Of a DNA stretch of 9,180 nt, positions 1 through 6,083 are shown piece by piece. Origin of the DNA: Egerieenecus sp048201975 (lineage in GTDB: Bacteria > Bacillota > Clostridia > Christensenellales > Aristaeellaceae); the NCBI GenBank assembly GCA_048201975.1, contig DBFBGQ010000154.1:1-9180 (forward strand), given 5' to 3'. Position numbers and translations under genes: made by a program. The notes beneath the pieces were generated by a model. It saw only the letters and a list, made by a program, of their open reading frames with translations. It was not told where the DNA came from and ran no database searches. The first letter of the stretch is position 1. Each line of letters opens with the position of its first letter.

Positions 1-80
1 TTGCTTCCGCTATCGTCATGCGCTTCTCTCCATAGTTTTTCAAGTTCGCTTGTTTTTCTGGATTCCAGTTTTTCAACTGC
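1..80. other. AT-rich non-coding segment at window edge
   Basis: No convincing gene is visible. By hand count GC is in the mid-40s percent, clearly below the coding part of the window. The only structure seen is an 11-base match (CGCTATCGTCA at 8-18) to the first copy of the 65-bp repeat further right (106-116). This could be the remnant of an older repeat copy, or chance. Confidence 0.4.
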
Positions 81-210
81 TATGGGTAAGTATCGCACAT
101 TTCGTCGCTATCGTCACGGCGCGGGTTTATTGAGCGGTTACGTACTATGGATAAGGATTGCACGATTCGTAGAGGTTGTCACGGCGCGGGTTTATTGAGA
201 GGTTACATAC
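81..210. repeat. Two tandem copies of a 65-bp repeat
   Basis: Copy 1 is 81-145 and copy 2 is 146-210, directly abutting. The first 10 bases differ at one position (TATGGGTAAG against TATGGATAAG). The best part is a 29-base core (113-141 and 178-206), which starts GTCACGGCGCGGGTTTATTG and has one mismatch. The stretch between these parts matches only moderately (14 of 23), so the unit is partly eroded. No protein family is recognised in any frame across it, and it lies downstream of the recX terminator. It may be the end of a longer array beyond the window. Function is unknown. Confidence 0.8.
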
Positions 211-218
211 CAACATGC

Positions 219-257
219 CAAAATGCGCGCTCCCCCATATACAGGGGACGCGCGTTT
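219..257 (-). terminator. Hairpin terminator after recX
   Basis: Read on the minus strand, the RNA after the recX stop forms a GC-rich stem: GCGCG plus CCCC on one side, GGGG plus CGCGC on the other, with a small bulge and a loop of about 7 nt. AAA precedes it and a short TTTT follows. The U-tract is short, so termination may be imperfect. The same DNA read rightwards also ends in TTT, so it could work in both directions. Confidence 0.55.
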
Positions 258-268
258 CATAGGCTGAG

Positions 269-889
269 TCATCGGGTGCCGTCCAGCACCCGTTGGGCGG
301 CCCGGCGGGCATCCTCCCAAGCAAATCCTCGGCGCACCAGCGCCTGGGTTAATTTTTGTTCGCCTTGGCGCAGGTCCTCCCGGCGATAGCGGGAAACCAG
401 TTTTTCCGCGGCGCGCAGGCAGGCGTCCGCCTCGGCTTCCTCGTCCACTGCGGCCAAAGCCTCCTCCGTGTGGGTCCGGGAAACGCCCTTTCGCTGCAGC
501 TCCTGGGCAATGCGGCGCCTGCCCAGTGTGCGGCCGCTGCGGGCCTCCACCCATTGGCGGGCAAAGTCCCCGTCGTCCAGGAGCTTTTCGCGCTCCAGCT
601 TGTAAAGAACCATTTCCACCGTGGCGGGACGATAGCCGCTGCGGAGGAGCCTGCCTTCCATTTCCCGGCGGCTGCGGGCCCGGGCGGCCAGATAGGCCAC
701 GGCCTGGTCCAAGGCGTGGCGATACTGGCGCAGCAGCAGCCACTGATCGTAGGCCTCCAGGTCCAGGGGATGCCCTGCAACCAACGGGCGCTCATGGAAT
801 AGGGATAGGGGGATCAGCAGCTCCTGACCGCTCTCCAGGGTTACCCGCATTTTTCCCCGCTCCCGGCGAAGGGCGGCGATTACGTCCAT
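269..889 (-). CDS. recX: RecX family regulatory protein
   Basis: RecX proteins bind RecA filaments in the cytoplasm and modulate RecA recombinase and co-protease activity. The 206-residue product has the all-helical, arginine-rich RecX pattern. Three tandem helical repeats fill about residues 60-200, with the diagnostic stretches SRREMEGRLLRSGY, DDGDFARQWVEAR, GRRRIAQELQRKGV and LTQALVRRGFAWEDA. A short beta-type N-terminal region (about 1-55), common in Firmicute RecX, precedes them. The start ATG lies inside the end of the upstream hydrolase gene (10-nt overlap) and is preceded by GGGAGGGG at a good distance, which points to coupled translation. recA is not adjacent. As the last gene of the lgt operon, its expression would follow a constitutive-looking promoter, with no SOS box seen there. 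The family assignment is firm; the effect on RecA in this organism is inferred. Confidence 0.88.
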   Translation of the reverse strand: MDVIAALRRERGKMRVTLESGQELLIPLSLFHERPLVAGHPLDLEAYDQWLLLRQYRHALDQAVAYLAARARSRREMEGRLLRSGYRPATVEMVLYKLEREKLLDDGDFARQWVEARSGRTLGRRRIAQELQRKGVSRTHTEEALAAVDEEAEADACLRAAEKLVSRYRREDLRQGEQKLTQALVRRGFAWEDARRAAQRVLDGTR

Positions 890-2079
890 GCGTCGTTCCC
901 CTCCCGGTAAGCCCAGCGCAGGATGTCCCGGTTGATGCGGCCCAAGCGGCCCAGGCGCGCTTCGCTGGCTCCGCCGTTGAGCAGCACCACCCGGCGCCCC
1001 GTGCCTTCCTCATAAAACGCGCCGTTGACGCAGCCATAGGCAAAGCCCTGGTGGCCCCATATGCGCCGGGAAGAAATGGCCGGATCCTCAATGCACAGCA
1101 AGCCCAGCCCATAGGACAGGGTGGGAGAAATGTCGCCGTATCGGGCGTGAACGGACGTCATGGCCTGCACGGAATCCGGGGAGAGATAGGGCTCACCGCC
1201 ATAGACGCCGCCCTGGGCCAGCATGGTCAGGAAGCGGTCCAGGCTGGCCGCATCGGTGTACAGGCTGCCTGCGGCATAGCCATAGTGCCGCGAGGGATCG
1301 GGCTGCGTCAGGGGATGGGCTTTTTCGGCCGCAGCCTCCACCCGCCAGGCCCGCTTGGCACGGAAGGGGAGCACACGGTTGATGGGCAGGGTATGCTCAC
1401 GGTCCGCCCGCGTAACGTCCAAGGTGGCGCTCATCTCCAGGGGATGGAACACCTCCCGCTGGAACACGTCCTCCAGGCATTCCCCGGCGACCGCCTCAAT
1501 CAGGCTGCCCAGCAGCCCGAAGCCCAGGTTGCAGTATACGAAGGATTCCCCCGGCACGCCCCAAGAAACGGCAGGGTCGGCAAGCAAAATATCGTAGGCG
1601 TCCCCCCTGGCGAAAGCGGCCTCGTAGCCAGGAACGTCCCGCAGGCCAGAACGATGGCACAGCACCTGCTCCACCGTGGCCCGGCGCAGGGGATGCTCCG
1701 GGGACAGCGAAACGGGCAGGCAGTCGAACAGGCGGTCCTCCAGGCGCAGCAGGCCTTGCTCGGCCAGGCGCAGCACGCACGCGGCGGTGATCATTTTGGT
1801 AATGGATGCCACGCGAAATACCGTACCTGGCGTCACCAGGCGCTTGGGGGAGGTTTTCAGCGAGGAGCAGATCTGCGTCCACTGCTTGCCGTCGTCCAGG
1901 AGCAGCACGCCTCCCAGCATATGGTTCCGCTTAAACAGCCGTCCGGGACCATAGTCCGGGGAAAGGGGGATGGTTTCATCCTCCCGGTACCGGAAGAGCT
2001 GCTGCTGGGTGGCTACGCTGGGAGCAAAGCAGATCAGCCCCAGGCGATAAAGCGCGTTTTTCATGGGTGTGGTGGGCAT
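880..2079 (-). CDS. Serine hydrolase, beta-lactamase/class C penicillin-binding protein fold
   Basis: The 399-residue product belongs to the beta-lactamase-related serine hydrolases (class C beta-lactamase, DD-peptidase and esterase superfamily). The three active-site motifs are visible in order: S92-I-T-K95 (nucleophile serine and general-base lysine), Y182-C-N184, and H343-Q-G345, the HxG form seen in many esterase or peptidase members instead of KTG. The family-typical VFRVASITK and LLCHRSGL-like stretches are present. No signal peptide or membrane segment is seen, so it may act in the cytoplasm, unlike true secreted beta-lactamases. The start ATG is chosen because AAAGGAGG (2085-2092) ends 5 nt upstream. 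It follows lgt by 29 nt and overlaps recX by 10 nt, so it is the middle gene of one operon. The substrate cannot be predicted; antibiotic resistance should not be assumed. Confidence 0.85.
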   Translation of the reverse strand: MPTTPMKNALYRLGLICFAPSVATQQQLFRYREDETIPLSPDYGPGRLFKRNHMLGGVLLLDDGKQWTQICSSLKTSPKRLVTPGTVFRVASITKMITAACVLRLAEQGLLRLEDRLFDCLPVSLSPEHPLRRATVEQVLCHRSGLRDVPGYEAAFARGDAYDILLADPAVSWGVPGESFVYCNLGFGLLGSLIEAVAGECLEDVFQREVFHPLEMSATLDVTRADREHTLPINRVLPFRAKRAWRVEAAAEKAHPLTQPDPSRHYGYAAGSLYTDAASLDRFLTMLAQGGVYGGEPYLSPDSVQAMTSVHARYGDISPTLSYGLGLLCIEDPAISSRRIWGHQGFAYGCVNGAFYEEGTGRRVVLLNGGASEARLGRLGRINRDILRWAYREGNDAWT

Positions 2080-2084
2080 GGGAG

Positions 2085-2100
2085 CCTCCTTTGGTAAAGG
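2085..2100 (-). promoter_or_regulatory. Hydrolase ribosome binding site inside a small hairpin
   Basis: The Shine-Dalgarno sequence AAAGGAGG (2085-2092 on the minus strand) starts within a 5-bp inverted repeat, CCTTT-ACC-AAAGG (2088-2100), in the 29-nt gap between lgt and the hydrolase. If the hairpin forms, it hides half of the ribosome binding site unless ribosomes finishing lgt open it. The stem is short and AT-rich, so any effect would be mild. Confidence 0.35.
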
Positions 2101-2108
2101 GATCTCGG

Positions 2109-3254
2109 TCAGGTGGCCGGCGCTTTTTCAGCAGGCGCGGCGGGACGCATGGCAAAGGGATACGCGCTGGCGCAGGCGGCCACGGCGCACAGGCTGAACA
2201 GCGCGCACAGCGCCGTGGAAACTCCGGTGGAAGCGGTAGCGCCCTGCCAGGCCAGGCAGCATGCCAGCTCCGTCCCCTGCGCCAGCAGGGCGGGCAATAG
2301 CGCCGGCAGCCTGCGGGGGCCATAGGCAAGCGCCAGGCCTCCGCATCCGCCCAGCACCAGCCCGACTTTCAGGGCAAAGGCCAGACGGTAGCCGTAAAAC
2401 GCCTCCGGCGGGGCGGAGAGCAGCCAGGCGGCAACGCCTGCGCACAAGGCCACGCCCAACCCCACCAGCCAGGCGGTCCGGGGGGCGCGGCGCAGGCCGT
2501 GGAAGCACAGCACTGCATAGACCGTCAGACAACCGGCCACGCTGACCAGCTGGGAAATGCGCGCGGAACCGTCCGCCGCCATCAGGCTGTCCATCCGCAG
2601 CCCCTCGACAATCAGCCTGCCCGCGCCGTAGAGCACGATGTACCAGCAGGTCAGGTCCCCTGGACGGCGGCAATGCTTCCGCAGGGCTTGCAGAGCGATG
2701 AATACGCCCAGGTCCCACAGGGATTCATAGAAGAAGGTGGCCATGTGCCACACCAGCTCCCCGCCCTCGGGAATGAGTACCCCTGCGGGAAAAAACTGCC
2801 AGGCAGGATCAGTGATGGGCAGCCCGTAGGCTTCCATGTTGAAGTAATTTCCCCAGCGGCCGATGCACTGGGCCAGTGCCAGCCCGGGGACAACCATGTC
2901 CACCAATGTCCGGATCGACAGCTTGCGCCGCCGGGCAAAGACGAAGGCTGCCAGTATTCCGGCAATCAGCGCCCCGTAAATGGCCAGGCCGCCCTTCCAG
3001 ATCTCCAGAATGGCCAGGGGGCGCGAACGGAACAGATCCCAGGTGAACGCCACGTAATACAGCCGCGCGCCCACAATGCCGCAGGGAATCACCCACAGAG
3101 CCAGATCCACCACGGTATCCTTGGGCAGGCCCCGGCGCTTCTCCTCCCGCAGCGCCAGCAGGATGGCCACAATGATGGCGCTGACCATGGTCACGCTGTA
3201 CCAGGGGAGTGTGCCAAAGATGTACCGGCTGGCGGGCATAGCCAATGCTTGCAT
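2109..3254 (-). CDS. lgt: Prolipoprotein diacylglyceryl transferase with C-terminal membrane extension
   Basis: Lgt transfers diacylglycerol from phosphatidylglycerol to the lipobox cysteine of prelipoproteins at the cytoplasmic membrane, the first step of lipoprotein maturation. The Lgt signature is at residues 131-144 (IGRWGNYFNMEAYG), with the invariant arginine at R133. IWKGGLAIYGALIAG (85-99) and GAGRLIVEGLRMDSL (210-224) carry other conserved parts, including R213. A tyrosine stands where the E. coli enzyme has the histidine of its HGG motif, as is common in Firmicutes. The core ends near residue 255. About 125 further residues follow with roughly four hydrophobic segments (about 261-281, 291-311, 314-335, 345-368), making 381 residues against about 260-290 usual. 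The start is supported by AAGGAGGAG (3258-3266). It is the first gene of a leftward operon with the hydrolase and recX. Confidence 0.93.
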   Translation of the reverse strand: MQALAMPASRYIFGTLPWYSVTMVSAIIVAILLALREEKRRGLPKDTVVDLALWVIPCGIVGARLYYVAFTWDLFRSRPLAILEIWKGGLAIYGALIAGILAAFVFARRRKLSIRTLVDMVVPGLALAQCIGRWGNYFNMEAYGLPITDPAWQFFPAGVLIPEGGELVWHMATFFYESLWDLGVFIALQALRKHCRRPGDLTCWYIVLYGAGRLIVEGLRMDSLMAADGSARISQLVSVAGCLTVYAVLCFHGLRRAPRTAWLVGLGVALCAGVAAWLLSAPPEAFYGYRLAFALKVGLVLGGCGGLALAYGPRRLPALLPALLAQGTELACCLAWQGATASTGVSTALCALFSLCAVAACASAYPFAMRPAAPAEKAPAT

Positions 3255-3275
3255 AAGCTCCTCCTTGCATGGACC

Positions 3276-3292
3276 GACGGCGGTGAGCCGTC
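3276..3292 (-). promoter_or_regulatory. 5'-end stem-loop in lgt leader
   Basis: On the minus strand GACGGC-TCACC-GCCGTC forms a perfect 6-bp GC-rich stem with a 5-nt loop. With transcription predicted to start near 3295, this stem-loop would sit within the first few nucleotides of the mRNA, about 10 nt upstream of the lgt ribosome binding site. Such 5' hairpins are known to protect mRNAs from decay. That role here is inferred. Confidence 0.45.
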
Positions 3293-3301
3293 TGAACTAT
3301 C

Positions 3302-3330
3302 ATTATAAATTGCCCGAAAATGGGTGTCAA
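3302..3330 (-). promoter_or_regulatory. Consensus sigma-A promoter for lgt operon
   Basis: On the minus strand TTGACA (3325-3330) and TATAAT (3302-3307) are separated by exactly 17 bp. Both hexamers are perfect matches to the housekeeping consensus. The predicted start of transcription is near 3295, giving a leader of about 40 nt before the lgt ATG. No operator-like palindrome is seen around it, which suggests strong, largely constitutive expression. Confidence 0.85.
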
Positions 3331-3388
3331 GTATACGCCCGCGCGACGGGAATGCCTCCGGAAATCTGCCGGGAAGGCGGTGCGACGG

Positions 3389-3417
3389 TTGCATTTCCCC
3401 GCGCAAACAGGTATAAT
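3389..3417 (+). promoter_or_regulatory. Sigma-A promoter for ychF operon
   Basis: TTGCAT (3389-3394) and TATAAT (3412-3417) are separated by 17 bp, with a perfect -10 and a 4-of-6 match at -35. The predicted transcription start is near 3424, giving a leader of about 38 nt before the ychF ATG. It is divergent from the lgt promoter, about 60 bp away. Confidence 0.8.
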
Positions 3418-3447
3418 AACATGGTTGCCTTTGGAAGCATACCAGAA

Positions 3448-3454
3448 AGAGGAG
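3448..3454 (+). promoter_or_regulatory. ychF ribosome binding site that decides the start
   Basis: AGAGGAG lies 7 nt before the ATG at 3462 but only 1 nt before an in-frame ATG at 3456. The spacing therefore selects 3462, which also gives the family-standard N-terminus MKLGVVGLPNVGKS. Confidence 0.75.
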
Positions 3455-3461
3455 AATGCGG

Positions 3462-4559
3462 ATGAAGCTGGGAGTCGTGGGCCTTCCCAATGTGGGAAAG
3501 AGCACCCTTTTCAATGCCATTACCAAGGCTGGCGCGCAGGCGGCCAATTATCCCTTCTGCACCATTGAGCCCAACACCGGCGTGGTCATGGTGCCGGACA
3601 GCCGCCTGGATGACCTGGCGGCCATGTATCACCCCAAAAAAGTGACCCCTACCACCATCGAATTTGTGGATATCGCGGGCCTGGTGAAGGGCGCCAGCCG
3701 GGGCGAAGGGCTGGGGAACAAGTTCCTCTCCCACATCCGGGAGGTGGACGCCATTGTCCACGTGGTTCGCTGCTTTGAGGATGAAAACATCATCCACGTG
3801 GACGGTTCCATCGACCCTGCCCGAGATATTGAGACCATCAACCTGGAGCTCATCTTCGCCGACATGGAGACGGTGAGCCGCCGCCGGGACAAGGCCGTGA
3901 AGAACATGCGCGGCGGGGACAAGAAGAGCGCGGTGGAGGCGGAGCTGGCGGAAAAGCTCTACGCGCACCTGGAATCCGGCAAGCCTGCCCGCACCTATCC
4001 TTACACCCAGGAGGAGCGGGAAATCGTGGACGGCTGGTTCCTGCTGACCACCAAGCCCGTGATCTACGCCGCGAACATTGCCGAGGACGATTTGGGGAAG
4101 GATATTGCCCAGATCCCCGGCATGGATCGGGTGCAGGCCATCGCCCAGGCAGAGGGGGCGGAGCTGCTGGTGATCTCCGCGGCCATTGAGGAGGAGATCG
4201 CGCAGATGGAGCCGGAGGAAAAGGCCGAGTTCCTGGCGGAGCTGGGCATTGGCCAGAGCGGGCTGGACCGGCTGATTACCGCCTGCTACCGTCTGCTGGG
4301 ATTGATTTCCTTCCTGACGGCAGGCGAGGACGAGTGCCGCGCCTGGACCATCCGGGAGGGAACCAAGGCGCCCCAGGCGGCGGGAAAGATTCACACCGAC
4401 TTTGAAAAGGGATTCATCCGCGCCGAGATCGTTCCCTTTGCGACCCTGAAGGAGCTGGGCTCCATGGCCGCCTGCCGGGAAAAGGGCCTGGTGCGCAGCG
4501 AGGGCAAGGACTACGTCATGAAGGACGGCGACATCACCCTCTTCCGCTTCAACGTTTAA
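3462..4559 (+). CDS. ychF: Redox-regulated ATPase YchF (OLA1 family)
   Basis: YchF is a universally conserved P-loop protein of the Obg group that binds ribosomes and hydrolyses ATP rather than GTP. It is linked to translation and oxidative stress response. The P-loop GLPNVGKST is at residues 7-15, the Walker B region DIAG at 70-73, and the glycine-rich stretch GASRGEGLGNKFLSHIREVD follows. N205-I-A-E208 replaces the NKxD motif of GTPases, which is the hallmark of the ATP preference in this family. A coiled-coil helical insert spans about 130-200, and a TGS-type domain fills about 281-365. The length of 365 residues is normal. The start at 3462 is chosen over an in-frame ATG 6 nt upstream because of ribosome binding site spacing. 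It is the first gene of a two-gene unit with the ATP-grasp gene, under its own promoter. Confidence 0.96.
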   Translation: MKLGVVGLPNVGKSTLFNAITKAGAQAANYPFCTIEPNTGVVMVPDSRLDDLAAMYHPKKVTPTTIEFVDIAGLVKGASRGEGLGNKFLSHIREVDAIVHVVRCFEDENIIHVDGSIDPARDIETINLELIFADMETVSRRRDKAVKNMRGGDKKSAVEAELAEKLYAHLESGKPARTYPYTQEEREIVDGWFLLTTKPVIYAANIAEDDLGKDIAQIPGMDRVQAIAQAEGAELLVISAAIEEEIAQMEPEEKAEFLAELGIGQSGLDRLITACYRLLGLISFLTAGEDECRAWTIREGTKAPQAAGKIHTDFEKGFIRAEIVPFATLKELGSMAACREKGLVRSEGKDYVMKDGDITLFRFNV

Positions 4560-4569
4560 TTCTCACCGT

Positions 4570-4575
4570 AGGAGG
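4570..4575 (+). promoter_or_regulatory. Ribosome binding site of the ATP-grasp gene
   Basis: AGGAGG lies 9 nt before the ATG at 4585 and only 3 nt before an in-frame TTG at 4579. Codon type and spacing both favour ATG 4585, shortening the longest reading frame by two residues. Confidence 0.7.
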
Positions 4576-4584
4576 CGCTTGCCC

Positions 4585-5595
4585 ATGAGCAGGCTCGGGT
4601 ATTTCTTCAAGCGGTTGGTGAAAATGGATTGGAAGGCCATGTGGAAAACCACCGGCCTGCTCCGGGAGCGCAGCGGCAAGAGCCGTCTGTGGCTCGTGGC
4701 CGATATGCTCCGCTGCGCCGTCAAGTACAACGCGGGCTATATCGACTACAAGATTGCTCAGATGTACCGCCTGAACGACGCCCAGCGCGCCACGGTCATC
4801 ACCCGTGGCATTTCCAACAGCATCGTCCGCCGCATGAACGATAAGGCCTATTGGCACTTTTTTGACGACAAGACCCAATTTAACGCCCTGTTCCGGGAAT
4901 ACATCCCCCGCAAATGGCTGCTGATCACGCCGGAAACGGATCCCGCGGCGCTGGCGGAGATCACCCGGGGGCAAACGCAGCTCATCGGCAAACCCTTGGA
5001 GGGCTCCAGCGGCCAGGGTATCCTGAAATTCACGGCGGAGGATTGGGCGGCGGGGCCGGAAGCTTTCAAGGCGCTGCTGCTGGAAAAGGGCATTGGCATC
5101 CTGGAAGAAATCGTGAAGCAGCACCCCGCCATGGCCAGCCTGTGCCCCACCTCCGTGAACACCTGCCGCATCGCCACCCTGCTAGGGGACAAGCGGCAGG
5201 GCATTGTATACGCCTTCCTGCGCATGGGCAACGGCAAGGTCATGGACAATGTGGACTGCGGCGGCATGGCTGCCCGCATCGACCTGGACAGCGGAAAGCT
5301 GCTTACCGTGGGCGCGGACAAGCAGGGCAATACATTCACCACGCATCCCATGACCGGCACGCCCATCGTGGGCTTCACCGTTCCCTACTGGAAGGAAGCC
5401 AAGGCTATGTGCCTGGAGGCGGCCCAGAAGGTGCCGCAGATGCGCTTTGTGGCCTGGGACGTGGCCATTACTCCGGACGGCCCCACCTTCATCGAGGGCA
5501 ACTCCTTCCCCAGCCACGCCATTCCGCAGTTTGCCGCGCATTATCCCGACGGCATTGGAATATTGCCGGAGTTCCGCAAGTTCATCGATCTGTAA
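4585..5595 (+). CDS. Sugar-transfer-associated ATP-grasp family protein
   Basis: ATP-grasp enzymes join a carboxylate to an amine or thiol nucleophile through an acylphosphate, using ATP. This 336-residue protein resembles the sugar-transfer-associated ATP-grasp group often found near polysaccharide genes. Visible parts are an N-terminal helical region (about 1-90), a nucleotide-binding part with GKPLEGSSGQG (135-145, lysine plus flexible glycine loop), the hinge acidic pair in ILEEIV (172-177), R195 in the family-typical VNTCRIAT, and the metal-binding residues D292 (AWDVAIT) and E304/N306 (FIEGNSFP). The key ATP and magnesium ligands are therefore intact and it should be active. No signal peptide is seen. 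It follows ychF by 25 nt with no terminator between, so the two are probably cotranscribed. No polysaccharide gene lies in the window, so substrate and pathway are unknown. Confidence 0.8.
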   Translation: MSRLGYFFKRLVKMDWKAMWKTTGLLRERSGKSRLWLVADMLRCAVKYNAGYIDYKIAQMYRLNDAQRATVITRGISNSIVRRMNDKAYWHFFDDKTQFNALFREYIPRKWLLITPETDPAALAEITRGQTQLIGKPLEGSSGQGILKFTAEDWAAGPEAFKALLLEKGIGILEEIVKQHPAMASLCPTSVNTCRIATLLGDKRQGIVYAFLRMGNGKVMDNVDCGGMAARIDLDSGKLLTVGADKQGNTFTTHPMTGTPIVGFTVPYWKEAKAMCLEAAQKVPQMRFVAWDVAITPDGPTFIEGNSFPSHAIPQFAAHYPDGIGILPEFRKFIDL

Positions 5596-5601
5596 GCGGT
5601 G

Positions 5602-5644
5602 CGGCCTTACGCCTGGTTTATTCAGGGTAAGGCCGTTCCTTTTT
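5602..5644 (+). terminator. Intrinsic terminator of the ychF operon
   Basis: CGGCCTTAC (5602-5610) pairs perfectly with GTAAGGCCG (5627-5635). After a one-base bulge, CCTG pairs with CAGG around a 7-nt loop. The run TTCCTTTTT (5636-5644) follows directly. It begins only 6 nt after the stop codon of the ATP-grasp gene. Confidence 0.9.
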
Positions 5645-5662
5645 GCCAAAATGTGTCAGATG

Positions 5663-5737
5663 CCTGGCGGAACATGCCTCAGCAACGCCAGGACGCGCTC
5701 TACCTTCGCGATCACCGAATGAAAGAAAGCGCGTCCT
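5663..5737 (-). other. Two overlapping inverted repeats at the end of the sigma operon
   Basis: AGGACGCGCT (5690-5699) and AGCGCGTCCT (5728-5737) form a perfect 10-bp inverted repeat around 28 nt; the loop itself contains TTCG/CGAA arms (5705-5708 and 5716-5719). The second repeat, CCTGGCG (5663-5669) with CGCCAGG (5686-5692), shares 3 bases with the first, so the two stems cannot both form fully. The outer arm of the first covers the stop codon of the small membrane protein gene. No T-run follows either stem on the minus strand closely, so this is not a standard intrinsic terminator. It could be a 3' stability structure. Confidence 0.6.
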
Positions 5738-6083
5738 ACCGCCACAACCAGCACGCTGCCGCCAGCAGGATGCACGCCGCCGCCAGGGCGATCCGCCAGC
5801 CCCGCCGGCGCAGCCTGTAGCGGCGCATGCCCGCCTCAATGGCTTCCCAGTTCTGTTGCCGATGGTCCGGCCATAGCCCATTCTGTTGAGGACCCAGAAC
5901 ATCCATCATCTGCTGGCATACGTCCAGCCAGTCGTCATCCAGCGCTTCATAAGGCTTTTGCAGTTCCTTTGCCATTTCCTTGCCCAGGGAATCCATGGCC
6001 TCTTCCCGGGAGAGCTTTCCCTGCTCGTAGCGCAACCTGATATCCTCCAGCAGCGCCTGCCTGTTATCGGCCAGCTTGGTCAT
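5736..6083 (-). CDS. Small C-tail-anchored membrane protein, candidate anti-sigma or partner of the ECF sigma
   Basis: No family is recognised with certainty. The 115-residue product is mostly charged and helical (1-95), with an acidic middle (YEALDDDWLDVCQQMMDVLG, 45-64) and a basic stretch (RRYRLRRRGWR, 87-97). A single hydrophobic segment (about 97-114) lies at the very end. The arrangement implies a cytoplasmic domain anchored by its C-terminus with nothing outside. The start is fixed by an ATGA overlap with the sigma gene and by GGAGGAGG about 7 nt upstream; the longer reading frame upstream is a shadow inside the sigma gene. Being cotranscribed and translationally coupled to an ECF-like sigma factor is the usual position of an anti-sigma factor. 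The HxxxCxxC zinc motif of classic anti-sigmas is absent, and there is almost no extracytoplasmic sensor part. The function is inferred from position only. Confidence 0.7.
   Translation of the reverse strand: MTKLADNRQALLEDIRLRYEQGKLSREEAMDSLGKEMAKELQKPYEALDDDWLDVCQQMMDVLGPQQNGLWPDHRQQNWEAIEAGMRRYRLRRRGWRIALAAACILLAAACWLWR

Noticed and set aside
1..198. Open frame of 65 codons across the repeats, plus strand
   Set aside because: It runs through the tandem repeat, has no ribosome binding site in view and matches no family; the stretch is better read as non-coding.
81..210. CRISPR array
   Set aside because: The 29-bp core repeats only twice, the intervening stretches are themselves similar to each other instead of unique spacers, and no cas gene is present.
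880..2079. True beta-lactamase or resistance gene
   Set aside because: The fold motifs are shared with many esterases and peptidases, HxG replaces KTG, and no signal peptide is present.
526..2097. Long 523-codon open frame on the plus strand
   Set aside because: It is the antisense shadow of recX and the serine hydrolase, which have clear active-site and family motifs; the shadow has low-complexity, family-less sequence.
3268..3330. ATG at 3270 starting an alternative frame just ahead of lgt
   Set aside because: It has no ribosome binding site of its own, since AAGGAGGAG lies after it, and the frame runs as a shadow of lgt.
3327..4394. 355-codon open frame on the minus strand opposite ychF
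   Set aside because: It is the shadow of ychF and has no recognisable domain; the leader promoter for lgt also lies inside it.
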